From 4484-232 sp964486555 (GTDB lineage: Bacteria; Thermotogota; Thermotogae; Thermotogales; Thermotogaceae): 18,811 bases of DNA. The notes under the pieces are model-generated. The model worked only from the letters and a program-made list of their open reading frames with translations, ran no database searches and was not told where the DNA came from. Position numbers and translations under genes: made by a program. Each line of letters opens with the position of its first letter. Position 1 is the first letter of the stretch. Below, one piece after another: positions 1 to 7,463 of this stretch. Where the stretch lies: assembly GCA_964486555.1 (NCBI GenBank), contig CAZANP010000034.1, positions 1-18,811 of the forward strand, written 5' to 3'.

Positions 1-37
1 TCATCGCTGCTATACTCTATAGATGGAGGTGATAGCA

Positions 38-874
38 TTGAAAATATACATTTCAGTCGATATGGAAGGGCTTGCTGGAATACACAGGTGGAAAGATGTA
101 TCAGAGAATGAGAAATTTTACAAGATGGCACTTTTAGAGGAACAACTCAGATGGCTGCTGGAAGGAATTATTGAATCTGGGGTGGACGTTGAAAAAGTAA
201 CGGTAGTCGATTCTCACGCACTCGGATCGAACATACCTTACAGAATCACGAGTATCGATGAGAGGATAGAGCTTGTGAGCGGCTCTCCAAGGAAAAAATA
301 CATGATGGCCAATTTGGATGAAACGTACGACAGGGTGATATTCTTCGGATACCATGCTGGTGTTGGGAATATGGGCGGAATAATGGATCATACTTATTCG
401 AGTTCTCTCATCTACAACATAACGATAAATGGTAAAAAGATGTGCGAAGCTCTTATAAACGCTGGATATGCGGGATATCTGAATGTCCCCATATGTATGA
501 TCGTTGGGGATGAAGCACTTCTGAATGAAGTAAAAGAAGAGCTGGAAGGTGCTATCATGGTCGCAACGAAAAAGGGTATTGGAAGATATTCTGCCGTCAT
601 GAAATCATCAAAGGTGCTGGAGAAAGAGATAAAGGAAGGTGTCAAAAAAGCTCTGGAAATACCGAAAGAATCTTTACCCTTGTACAGGTTTGAACCTCCG
701 ATAGAACTTGTCATAGAATTTCTGAACACAGCATTTGCAGATGCCGTTGAGATACTTCCTTTTGTCGATAGAGTTGATGGAAGGACCATACGCTTCGTTC
801 ACGATGACTTCTCCGTCGTTTTCGATATGATCCTTTCCATAGTTCACATGGCGTATATCGTCAGATACATGTAA
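38..874 (+). CDS. M55-family D-aminopeptidase (DppA-like)
   Basis: Predicted cytoplasmic zinc peptidase of family M55, typified by Bacillus subtilis DppA, which releases D-amino acids from D-Ala-containing peptides. With a TTG start at 38 the protein is 278 aa, near DppA (274 aa). The residues that bind zinc or catalyse in DppA line up almost one for one: SVDMEG gives Asp8 and Glu10, VDSH gives His60, FGYHAG gives His106, DHTY gives His118 and CEALINAG gives Glu137. No signal peptide is seen. An in-frame ATG at 23 overlaps the ribosome binding site GGAGGTGA (25-32), so TTG at 38 is the better start. The next gene begins 11 bp downstream, so it is probably co-transcribed with it. The true substrate is not known; peptidoglycan-derived D-peptides are the family-based guess. 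Confidence 0.88.
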   Translation: MKIYISVDMEGLAGIHRWKDVSENEKFYKMALLEEQLRWLLEGIIESGVDVEKVTVVDSHALGSNIPYRITSIDERIELVSGSPRKKYMMANLDETYDRVIFFGYHAGVGNMGGIMDHTYSSSLIYNITINGKKMCEALINAGYAGYLNVPICMIVGDEALLNEVKEELEGAIMVATKKGIGRYSAVMKSSKVLEKEIKEGVKKALEIPKESLPLYRFEPPIELVIEFLNTAFADAVEILPFVDRVDGRTIRFVHDDFSVVFDMILSIVHMAYIVRYM

Positions 875-885
875 GGGGTGAAAGG

Positions 886-1773
886 ATGTTGAAAAGTTTC
901 GAGGAATTGGTGGATAAGGTCAGAGAAAAGGGTTTGAAAAAAATAGTCCTTGCAGGTGCGGAAGATTTCGAAGCTTTGAAAGCGATAACAAGAGCCCATA
1001 GAGAAGGACTATGCGATGCGATCCTAGTTGGTAAGGAAGATGAGGTAAGGAAAAATCTGAAGAGTTTAAAAGCAGATTTTGAGATAGTTAAAACGCGTTC
1101 AGAAAACGAAACAGCAGAGGTTTCTGTAAGGCTCGTATCCTCTGGAAAAGCAGACCTTTTAATGAAAGGTCTTATAAAGACCTCCACCCTTTTGAAAGCA
1201 GTTCTGAACAAAGAATGGGGACTGAGAACAGAGAGACTCCTTTCCCATGTAGTTTTGATGGAGATCCCAGGTTTTGATAGACTCCTCTTCCTAACTGATG
1301 GAGGGATGGTTATAAGACCAAGTCTTGAAGAGAAGGTTCAGATAATAATGAATGCCGTTGATCTTGCAAAAAGACTTGGATACGAAAAACCCAAAGTTGC
1401 TTTGATAACGGCTGTTGAGACTGTGAATGAGAAAATGCCAGAGACTGTAGAAGCTTCCATCATCGCCAAAATGGCTGAAAGGGGACAGATAAAAGGTTGC
1501 ATAATAGATGGTCCTTTGGGGTTCGACAACGCAGTGAGTACTTTCGCAGCCCGTGTAAAAGGTATAAAAAGTGATGTTGCAGGAATTGCCGATATACTGG
1601 TTGTCCCAGACATACACTCTGGAAACTTCCTTGGAAAGAGTGTTGTCTACTTTGCAAAGGGAAGGATAGCAGGTGTTGTGGTTGGAGCGAGAAAACCCGT
1701 GGTCATAGTCTCCAGAGCCGATACAGAGGAATCGAAGTTTTATTCGGTTATTCTGGGGATAGCAGTCTCCTGA
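886..1773 (+). CDS. ptb: phosphate butyryltransferase / phosphotransacylase family
   Basis: Predicted enzyme of the phosphate acetyl/butyryltransferase family, which exchanges the CoA of a short-chain acyl-CoA for phosphate; the acyl phosphate can then drive ATP synthesis through an acyl kinase. The protein is 295 aa, close to Ptb enzymes of about 300 aa. Family-typical stretches are KADLLMKGLIKTSTLLKAVL (about residues 87-106), LTDGGMVIRP (about 137-146), DGPLGFDNAVS (about 208-218) and ADILVVPDIHSGN (about 235-247). The ATG at 886 follows GGGGTGAAAGG. The stop TGA at 1771 overlaps the ribosome binding site of deoB. No butyrate kinase gene is adjacent, so acyl-chain preference (butyryl, branched-chain or other) is open. 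Confidence 0.85.
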   Translation: MLKSFEELVDKVREKGLKKIVLAGAEDFEALKAITRAHREGLCDAILVGKEDEVRKNLKSLKADFEIVKTRSENETAEVSVRLVSSGKADLLMKGLIKTSTLLKAVLNKEWGLRTERLLSHVVLMEIPGFDRLLFLTDGGMVIRPSLEEKVQIIMNAVDLAKRLGYEKPKVALITAVETVNEKMPETVEASIIAKMAERGQIKGCIIDGPLGFDNAVSTFAARVKGIKSDVAGIADILVVPDIHSGNFLGKSVVYFAKGRIAGVVVGARKPVVIVSRADTEESKFYSVILGIAVS

Positions 1774-1786
1774 GGAGGTGAACGAT

Positions 1787-2934
1787 TTGAGAGTTATAAT
1801 AATAGTTCTTGATAGTGTAGGGATAGGAGCCATGCCCGATGCTGCCGAGTATGGAGATGAGGGAAGTAACACTCTGGTGAACACGGCGAAAGCTGTTGGA
1901 GGATTGAACCTTCCGAACATGGCAAAATTGGGTCTTGGAAGACTTGCAGATATCCCTGGTGTTGAGAAGGTCGATCCTTCCGACGGTTCCTTCGGAATAA
2001 TGATGGAGAAAAGCCCAGGAAAGGATTCAACGACGGGTCACTGGGAATTGGCAGGTGTTGTTTTAAAGAGACCATTCGATATATTCCCGAATGGTTTCCC
2101 AAAAGATTTGATAGAAGAATTCGAAAGGAGAACGGGAAGAAGGGTCATAGGAAACAAACCAGCTTCTGGAACGGAAATAATAAAGGAACTCGGGCCAGAG
2201 CATGAACGAACAGGTGCACTCATCGTTTACACATCAGCTGATAGTGTTTTTCAGATTGCTGCAAAGAAAGATGTGATTCCTTTAGAAGAGCTTTACAGGT
2301 ATTGTGAGATAGCTCGCAAACTAATAGACGAGATGGGGTACAAAATAGCAAGAGTGATAGCAAGACCATTCATCGGTGAGTGGCCAAATTACGTTAGGAC
2401 CCCTGAGAGAAAGGATTACTCTCTGGAACCGGAAGATGAAACGTTGCTTGATAGATTGATCGAAAACGGTATACCAGTTTATGCCGTTGGTAAGATAAAG
2501 GATCTTTTTGCAGGAAGAGGAATAACGGAGAGTATAAAGACGAAGGATAACAACGATGGCGTGGATAAAACGATTAAAATGATGAAGGAAAAAAAGGAAA
2601 AATCATTGATTTTCACAAACCTAGTGGATTTCGACATGAAATACGGCCACAGAAACAACTACGTCGCTTATGCTAAGGCGCTTGAGGAGTTCGATGAAAG
2701 GCTCCCCGAGATCATGGCAGTCATGGAAAAGGATGACATCCTTTTCATAACCGCTGACCATGGATGTGATCCAACAACTCCATCCACGGATCATTCAAGG
2801 GAGATGGTACCCCTTTTAATCTATGGAGAAAACATAAAAAAGAACGTTAACGTCGGTATCAGAGAAAGCTTTGCAGACCTTGGACAAACCGTTGCAGATA
2901 TCTTCGAAGTCGGCTCTTTGAAAAACGGTGTGTC
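1787..2934 (+). CDS. deoB: phosphopentomutase, 3' end lost in assembly gap
   Basis: Phosphopentomutase interconverts ribose (or deoxyribose) 1-phosphate and 5-phosphate, linking nucleoside breakdown to the pentose phosphate pathway. It belongs to the alkaline-phosphatase superfamily. Visible signatures are LDSVGIGAMPDA with metal-binding Asp9, KDSTTGHWE with the phosphate-accepting Thr around residues 82-83, NKPASGTEII, KTKDNNDGVDKT, FTNLVDFDMKYGHRN and TADHGCDPTTPSTDHSRE (metal ligands from about Asp324/His325). About 382 residues are present; the family has about 390, so only a short tail is missing into the N run. A GTG at 1778 lies inside the ribosome binding site AGGAGGTG (1773-1780); TTG at 1787, eight bases after GGAGG, gives the expected MRVIIIVLDS start. 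The open frame continuing through the gap into folC is an artefact. Confidence 0.93.
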
Positions 2935-3034
2935 NNNNNNNNNNNNNNNNNNNNNNNNNNNNNNNNNNNNNNNNNNNNNNNNNNNNNNNNNNNNNNNNNN
3001 NNNNNNNNNNNNNNNNNNNNNNNNNNNNNNNNNN
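2935..3034. other. assembly gap (100 N) between deoB and folC
   Basis: Exactly 100 N. It removes the last few codons and stop of deoB and the start of folC. FolC lacks roughly its first 80 residues, including the ATP-binding P-loop (GTNGKGS-type), which needs about 240 bases plus the deoB tail. The real missing length is therefore probably well above 100 bases, and the N run is a fixed-size placeholder. Confidence 0.95.
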
Positions 3035-4090
3035 GAGATGATAACCGAAGAAGAAGTGGTGAATTTATTCACAGAAATAAATCCTCACGCGAAAAGGATG
3101 GACGATAAGGGAGAGGAATTTTCCCCTAGTTTTTTTGAATTCGTAACTGCGATGGCTTTTCTCTATTTCAAAGAAAAGAGAGTGGATGTAGCCGTTGTTG
3201 AAGTGGGTCTTGGTGGAAGATACGATGCCACCAACGTTGTAAATCCTTTAGTCACTTCCATCACAACAGTTGACCTTGATCACACGATGACACTTGGTAA
3301 TACCTTAAGGCAGATAGCATACGAAAAAGCTGGGATAATAAAGGAAAATGTCCCGGTAGTTGTAGGGGAGGAAAAAAAGGATCCTCTTGAAGTGATACAG
3401 AAGATAGCAGAGGAGAAAAATGCAGACGTGTTTTTGTTCAACAGAGATTTCAGATATTCTGAAAAGGCGCTGAAGCTCAACGAGAACCATTTCGATTATT
3501 TCGGAAAGAACATGTTGAATGACCTTGTACTCTCTTTGAACGGAAAGCATCAATTGAGAAACGCTTCGATATCTTTGAAGATAGTAGAAGAGGTTGAGAA
3601 TGAACTTGAGGAAGTTTCAGTGAGAAGAGGCCTCATGAATGTGAAAAATCCGGGAAGATTCGAAGTTTTCAAAAGAGATGGGAAAACGATCGTTCTCGAC
3701 GGAGCCCATAATCCTGCAGGAGCAAAAGCTCTGGTGGAAAGCCTTAAGATATATTTCCCAGAGGGAAGAATGATAGGTGTTATAGGCATACTGGATGACA
3801 AAGATAGAGAGAGCATGATGAATCATTTCAAAGATGTGCTAGGGAAAGTCATAATAACAAGACCAAAGTCTGAAAGGGCCAAAGATATGGAAGAGTTGAT
3901 CGAAATAGCGAAAAAGTATATCCAGGAAGTCTCTTTCATTGAGGAACCTTTGGAAGCTTTGGAAAGAGCTTTTGAAGAGGAAGAAGATGTGATAGTTGTT
4001 GCGGGATCCCTGTATCTGATAGGAGAGATAGAGGAGTACCTTGTCAAAGGTAAGCTCGGTGAGGAGTGGAATGTATGGTTGGGGCGCTGA
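3035..4090 (+). CDS. folC: folylpolyglutamate/dihydrofolate synthase, 5' end lost in assembly gap
   Basis: FolC is a Mur-ligase-type ATP-dependent enzyme that adds glutamate to dihydropteroate or to folates. About 351 C-terminal residues are present. Central-domain motifs are SPSFFEFVTAMAF, VAVVEVGLGGRYDATNVV and LGNTLRQIAYEKAGIIKE. The C-terminal ligase domain shows NPGRFEVF and VLDGAHNPAGAKALVESL, followed by a GVIGILDDKD segment. The N-terminal P-loop is in the gap, so the start cannot be placed. The stop TGA at 4088 lies 16 bp inside ruvA, indicating translational coupling. Whether it has both synthase activities cannot be told from this fragment. Confidence 0.92.
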   Translation, partial: EMITEEEVVNLFTEINPHAKRMDDKGEEFSPSFFEFVTAMAFLYFKEKRVDVAVVEVGLGGRYDATNVVNPLVTSITTVDLDHTMTLGNTLRQIAYEKAGIIKENVPVVVGEEKKDPLEVIQKIAEEKNADVFLFNRDFRYSEKALKLNENHFDYFGKNMLNDLVLSLNGKHQLRNASISLKIVEEVENELEEVSVRRGLMNVKNPGRFEVFKRDGKTIVLDGAHNPAGAKALVESLKIYFPEGRMIGVIGILDDKDRESMMNHFKDVLGKVIITRPKSERAKDMEELIEIAKKYIQEVSFIEEPLEALERAFEEEEDVIVVAGSLYLIGEIEEYLVKGKLGEEWNVWLGR

Positions 4091-4638
4091 GAGGAAAACT
4101 CTTGAAAAAGGAAGGGACCAAAGCTTACATAGATGTAAACGGCATAGTATTTGAAGTCAACTGTGATCTCTTCTCTCTGGATGAATTCGAGGAAGGGAAG
4201 GATGTGTTTGTTCATACTCTTATACTGATGAACCAAGATGAGATGAGTCTTTTTGGTTTTTCAAACGAAGAGAGAAAATTCTTGTTTCAAAAGCTCATCA
4301 AAGTTTCCAAGTTGGGTCCTAAAACCGCTTTGAAGATCTTATCAAATTCAGATGTTTCAGAAATAGCTTCTCTCATAGTATCTGGTGATGTTGAAAAGCT
4401 TTCCAGGATACCAGGTGTAGGGAGAAAAACCGCTGAAAGAATAGTGGCGGAATTGAAGGATCAGGTTAAGGAGATCGCCTCCGAGAAGGTCATGGGGATA
4501 ATGGAGGCTATAGAAGCTCTGACAGCTCTTGGATATCCAGAGAGTGTCGCTAGAAAATGCGTCAGAAAAGTAGCAAAACCCGGGATGGAAGTTTCAGAGA
4601 TAATAAGAAATGCTTTGAAGGAGATGGCGAAGTTGTGA
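4075..4638 (+). CDS. ruvA: Holliday junction branch migration protein RuvA
   Basis: RuvA binds Holliday junctions as a tetramer and recruits the RuvB motor for branch migration. The 187-aa length fits the family (about 190). The N-terminal OB-fold starts MVGALRGKLLKKEG and contains FVHTLILMNQDEMSLFGFSN. Two helix-hairpin-helix DNA-binding motifs follow: VSKLGPKTALKIL and LSRIPGVGRKTAERIV. The C-terminal RuvB-contacting domain shows MEAIEALTALGYPESVARK. An in-frame GTG at 4066 is possible, but ATG at 4075 sits eight bases after GAGGAG (4061-4066) and gives the usual RuvA N-terminus. It overlaps folC by 16 bp and the next gene by 4 bp. ruvB is not in the window. Confidence 0.95.
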   Translation: MVGALRGKLLKKEGTKAYIDVNGIVFEVNCDLFSLDEFEEGKDVFVHTLILMNQDEMSLFGFSNEERKFLFQKLIKVSKLGPKTALKILSNSDVSEIASLIVSGDVEKLSRIPGVGRKTAERIVAELKDQVKEIASEKVMGIMEAIEALTALGYPESVARKCVRKVAKPGMEVSEIIRNALKEMAKL

Positions 4639-5399
4639 AACTCATTGCGGGAGGTCCTGGGATACAGGGTCTTGTTGTTGTACCCTTCTTGAGAGTTTTC
4701 GATGGGAAACTTCTAACCAATGGGTTGGGAGGCTTTTTTGCCATACTCAAAGAAAAACTGGGGGAAGAAACGGCTCTGAATAGAACTTTGAAATTCATCA
4801 AAAGATTTGAGAAAACGCTGAAAGTAATGGACAGATGTGGCATCTGCGATGAAAAAATACCTCGATGGAGAGTCAAGATGATAGCTTATAAATATTGCGT
4901 GATGTGGGCAGGGAAACTTTATCTGAATCTATGGGAAGAGATGGAAGATCTGTTGGAAGGTTTACATGGTGACACAGAAATAGAAGTGGAGGTTTTAGAT
5001 CTTGAAGAAGGGAGTGTCAAGTTGCTGAAAGGTGACGTAAGAAAGAAAGCGAGAGGATGTGTGGCTTTTCTAGGGCTCTTTCCTCCTTTGGATGGACGAT
5101 ACATAACAACGACTTACTATTCTCAAATCCCCATCACATTCGCTCAAAAAGGCGATGTTGTTCTTCTAAACCTCAGTGATCCTTCAAAATGTGATGTAAA
5201 AGTAGCGGATGAGGTTTTAACACAGGTCTCAGAAATCAGGTCTCATTATCTGGTGAAAAGAATCATTGCTGAAAGATCCCTTAAAGTGATAAAGGCTCCT
5301 ACTTTCTCATGGAAATACCTGAAGAATCTGGAAGAGCATTTCAAAGAGTATGAAAAGATCTTCATGTCTCATTTTGAAGATGAAAAGGCCCCCATCTAG
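4635..5399 (+). CDS. patatin-like protein, apparently catalytically inactive
   Basis: I read this 254-aa protein as a diverged patatin-like phospholipase. The N-terminus KLIAGGPGIQGLVVVPFLRVF (residues 2-22) resembles the patatin oxyanion-hole segment G-G-G-x-R-G-L. Residues 122-182 follow the order seen in RssA-type patatins: an L..G..... ..GD...A motif, LGLFPPLDGRY (146-156), S-Q-I-P-I, then GDVVLLNLS. The usual nucleophile elbow GxSxG appears as NGLGG (29-33) with no Ser, and the usual catalytic D-G-G/A is TTT (158-160). Both members of the Ser-Asp dyad thus seem lost, and the spacing between the first two motifs is shorter than normal. GTG at 4635 overlaps the ruvA stop and follows AAGGAG (4618-4623). 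It is the last gene of the operon. The family call is from memory of motif order and could be wrong. Confidence 0.55.
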   Translation: MKLIAGGPGIQGLVVVPFLRVFDGKLLTNGLGGFFAILKEKLGEETALNRTLKFIKRFEKTLKVMDRCGICDEKIPRWRVKMIAYKYCVMWAGKLYLNLWEEMEDLLEGLHGDTEIEVEVLDLEEGSVKLLKGDVRKKARGCVAFLGLFPPLDGRYITTTYYSQIPITFAQKGDVVLLNLSDPSKCDVKVADEVLTQVSEIRSHYLVKRIIAERSLKVIKAPTFSWKYLKNLEEHFKEYEKIFMSHFEDEKAPI

Positions 5400-5405
5400 G
5401 GGGCC
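5383..5405 (-). terminator. intrinsic terminator at convergent gene ends
   Basis: Perfect 7-bp GC stem: GGCCCCC at 5387-5393, loop ATCTA (5394-5398), GGGGGCC at 5399-5405. On the minus strand the stem is followed by TTTTC (from 5386 downward), so it terminates the glycosidase operon directly after its TGA stop (5408-5406). On the plus strand no T run follows. The stem overlaps the last codons and TAG of the plus-strand gene. Confidence 0.8.
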
Positions 5406-6431
5406 TCAAACGTCCTTCATATGCTGCATAACCTTTTCTTTTTTCGCGATGAAAACACCTATAGCGTAATCACCTACACCGCCTATCCATATGAGGGAGT
5501 CTTCATACATCAACAATCCATCTCCGAAGATGACCAACGCTCTGTCTCCATATTCCTCTACCAACCCTTCTGGTTCTAAAATGTAATCGGTCGTTCCAAG
5601 AAGGCACCCTTTTTCGTCGACGATTGCGAGGCCGTTTCTGTAAGACAGATCCTTTTTCAAAACGGCGTGCCAGCCCACAAAGTATTCTCCTTCACTTATC
5701 TTCACGGTGTTGGTGGACCATCCAGTTTTGGTTTCCCATTCTTCAAAAGGAAAAACGGGTTCCAAGGATTCAAGGGGTATTGTAAGTTCCTCTAAATTCG
5801 CTTCACATCGCCATCCCATCATGATATCGTCTATATGAGGTCTTGTAAGGAGAATCCCTTTACTTCCTTCCAAGCGTACGAAAGCACTGTCTTTGCTTGA
5901 TTTGGGGATGTACGTTTCATCCTCGTGGACGATTTTAAAAAAGCCTTTTTTCTTCAAAACCCATTTTTTATCGAATATGGAGATTGCAAGAACATCTCTA
6001 TGAACCATGTTATGATCGATGTAACCCTTTCCTGTGTATAAAAAGATGATATTCTCGTTTACGAAAACTCTGGGATCTTCACATCCCAGAAATTCCCAGA
6101 TTTCTTTTGGCCACAGCATGATTTCGATCTCTATTGGTTTTTTAAAACTCCCTTCTAAAAGCTCCTCAATGGATATCTTGAAAAAACCTATCGATGAAGT
6201 GTAGTTGTAGTAGTCAAATACAAGCCGTGGGAATACGTAGACTTCTCTTCCTAACAGCAGAGCAGCTGGATTGAAAACGGCGACAGGTTTTCTTGGGTAA
6301 TTCGTCACAACAAAATCCTCTGGAGAGATGATGTATCTCCTCTCGAAAACGCTGATACTTTTCTCACGTCTCAAACGTTTATTTTTCTCCAAGAAATTCC
6401 TCAGTTTATCCCTTAGAATTTCCTCTATCAA
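5406..6431 (-). CDS. divergent GH130-like protein
   Basis: Predicted 341-aa five-bladed beta-propeller related to GH130 phosphorylases. It shares with the upstream GH130 enzyme the motif order FNPAALL (53-59), GCEDPR (116-121, holding the Asp that I take as the family's general acid), KDSAF (180-184), LLTRPH (194-199), FVGWHAV (251-257) and SYRNGLAIVD (263-272). It differs in an extended, charged N-terminal helix (1-35) and in the last blade, where the usual D-x-H is replaced by GDYAIG. Activity could be phosphorolysis, hydrolysis or a non-catalytic role. The TTG start at 6431 is supported by AGGAGAGGTG located in the last codons of the preceding gene; the spacer between the two genes is 6 bp. 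It is the last gene of the minus-strand operon. Confidence 0.7.
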   Translation of the reverse strand: MIEEILRDKLRNFLEKNKRLRREKSISVFERRYIISPEDFVVTNYPRKPVAVFNPAALLLGREVYVFPRLVFDYYNYTSSIGFFKISIEELLEGSFKKPIEIEIMLWPKEIWEFLGCEDPRVFVNENIIFLYTGKGYIDHNMVHRDVLAISIFDKKWVLKKKGFFKIVHEDETYIPKSSKDSAFVRLEGSKGILLTRPHIDDIMMGWRCEANLEELTIPLESLEPVFPFEEWETKTGWSTNTVKISEGEYFVGWHAVLKKDLSYRNGLAIVDEKGCLLGTTDYILEPEGLVEEYGDRALVIFGDGLLMYEDSLIWIGGVGDYAIGVFIAKKEKVMQHMKDV

Positions 6432-6437
6432 ACTTTT

Positions 6438-7325
6438 TCACCTCTCCTTACACCATTTCAGAACATCATCTACATTCACTGTGGCAAGTGCAATGTGGTT
6501 GTCTGCTGCCCCGTAGTAAACATAATATTTTCCTTTATATTCGATCATGGCATCGCTGAAGACAACGTTGGGAACACCTCCGAATATCTCCCATTCCTCT
6601 TCTGGTTCTAAAATCGGTTCTTCACTCCTTTTCAAAACTTTAGTGGGATCTTTGAGATCGAGGAGCATGAATCCAAGTCTGTAGATTGGTCTTACAGAAT
6701 CCTCAACACCGTGGTAAAGCAACAGCCATCCATACTCAGTTTTGATGGGAGGAGCACCTGCTCCAATTTTTAAGTTATCCCAGTAGCCCTTCCTGGGGCT
6801 TGCAATCTTTACGAAATCTCCCCAGTGAATCAGATCGTCTGAAAAGGCAAGCCATATATCAGGGGGAATTCTGTGAAGCATAACATACCTCCCATTTATT
6901 TTCTCTGGAAAGAGAGCAGCATCCTTGTTATCTACATCGGGTATGACGATACCGTATCTCCTCCACGTTATGAAGTTTTTAGTCGAAGCCATAGCCACAC
7001 GTACTTTACCAGGAGAGTAAGCAGTATAGAGCATGTAATATTCCCCATCCAGATACGTGATCCTTGGGTCTTCAACTCCTAAAAGCTCATCCTGTGTCTT
7101 GGGGGTGAACACGGGATTTTCCAACCTGTTGAAGTGTATTCCGTCTGTGCTCACAGCGTATCCCATCCTCGATACCATGTCTTCTCCTTGGGCTCTGTAG
7201 ACCATATGAAAGAGCTCTCCATCAAAAACCACAGCACAGTTGAACACGAATCTACTCTCCCATGCATGATTTGGATTGGGTGATAAAATGGGATTGAATG
7301 GGTACCTTTCAAGTTTCAATTCCAC
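6438..7325 (-). CDS. GH130 mannoside phosphorylase-like glycosidase
   Basis: Glycoside hydrolase family 130 acts on beta-mannosides, usually by phosphorolysis to mannose 1-phosphate. From a GTG start the protein has 295 residues and shows the family motifs: YPFNPILSPNP (8-18), FVFNCAVV (26-33), GVEDPR (83-88, putative catalytic Asp86), NKDAALFPEKINGRY (133-147), LKIGAGAPPI (185-194), LLYHGVED (202-209), YRLGFMLLDL and YYGAADNHIA. No signal peptide is present, so it acts in the cytoplasm on imported sugar. An in-frame ATG at 7352 lacks a ribosome binding site, whereas GTG at 7325 follows AAGGGAGG by eight bases. The linkage (beta-1,4, beta-1,2 or Man-GlcNAc) cannot be decided from sequence by eye. 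Confidence 0.87.
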   Translation of the reverse strand: MELKLERYPFNPILSPNPNHAWESRFVFNCAVVFDGELFHMVYRAQGEDMVSRMGYAVSTDGIHFNRLENPVFTPKTQDELLGVEDPRITYLDGEYYMLYTAYSPGKVRVAMASTKNFITWRRYGIVIPDVDNKDAALFPEKINGRYVMLHRIPPDIWLAFSDDLIHWGDFVKIASPRKGYWDNLKIGAGAPPIKTEYGWLLLYHGVEDSVRPIYRLGFMLLDLKDPTKVLKRSEEPILEPEEEWEIFGGVPNVVFSDAMIEYKGKYYVYYGAADNHIALATVNVDDVLKWCKER

Positions 7326-7463
7326 AGCTTCTCCCTCCCTTGCTGAGTACATTTCTGTTTAGANNNNNNNNNNNNNNNNNNNNNNNNNNNNNNNNNNNNN
7401 NNNNNNNNNNNNNNNNNNNNNNNNNNNNNNNNNNNNNNNNNNNNNNNNNNNNNNNNNNNNNNN
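7326..7463. other. assembly gap (100 N at 7364-7463) plus 38 bp leader of the GH130 gene
   Basis: The N run hides the 3' end of the glycosyltransferase gene and the junction to the GH130 gene. The readable part (7326-7363) contains the GH130 ribosome binding site and, on the minus strand, a TAA at 7361-7359 that could be the glycosyltransferase stop if the frame across the gap allows it. As at gap 1, 100 is probably a nominal length. Confidence 0.9.

Noticed and set aside
11..16. TATACT as a -10 box of the first operon.
   Set aside because: The upstream -35 region is outside the window and the gene may continue an earlier operon; too little sequence to support a promoter.
1291..1920. 209-codon minus-strand frame opposite ptb and deoB.
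   Set aside because: It lies antisense to two clear genes, has an unusual Ser/Tyr/Cys-rich composition and no ribosome binding site; a shadow frame.
1778..4090. A 770-codon open frame from deoB through the N run into folC.
   Set aside because: The N run is translated as unknown residues by chance in frame. The two halves match separate families with their own expected ends, so it is not a fusion protein.
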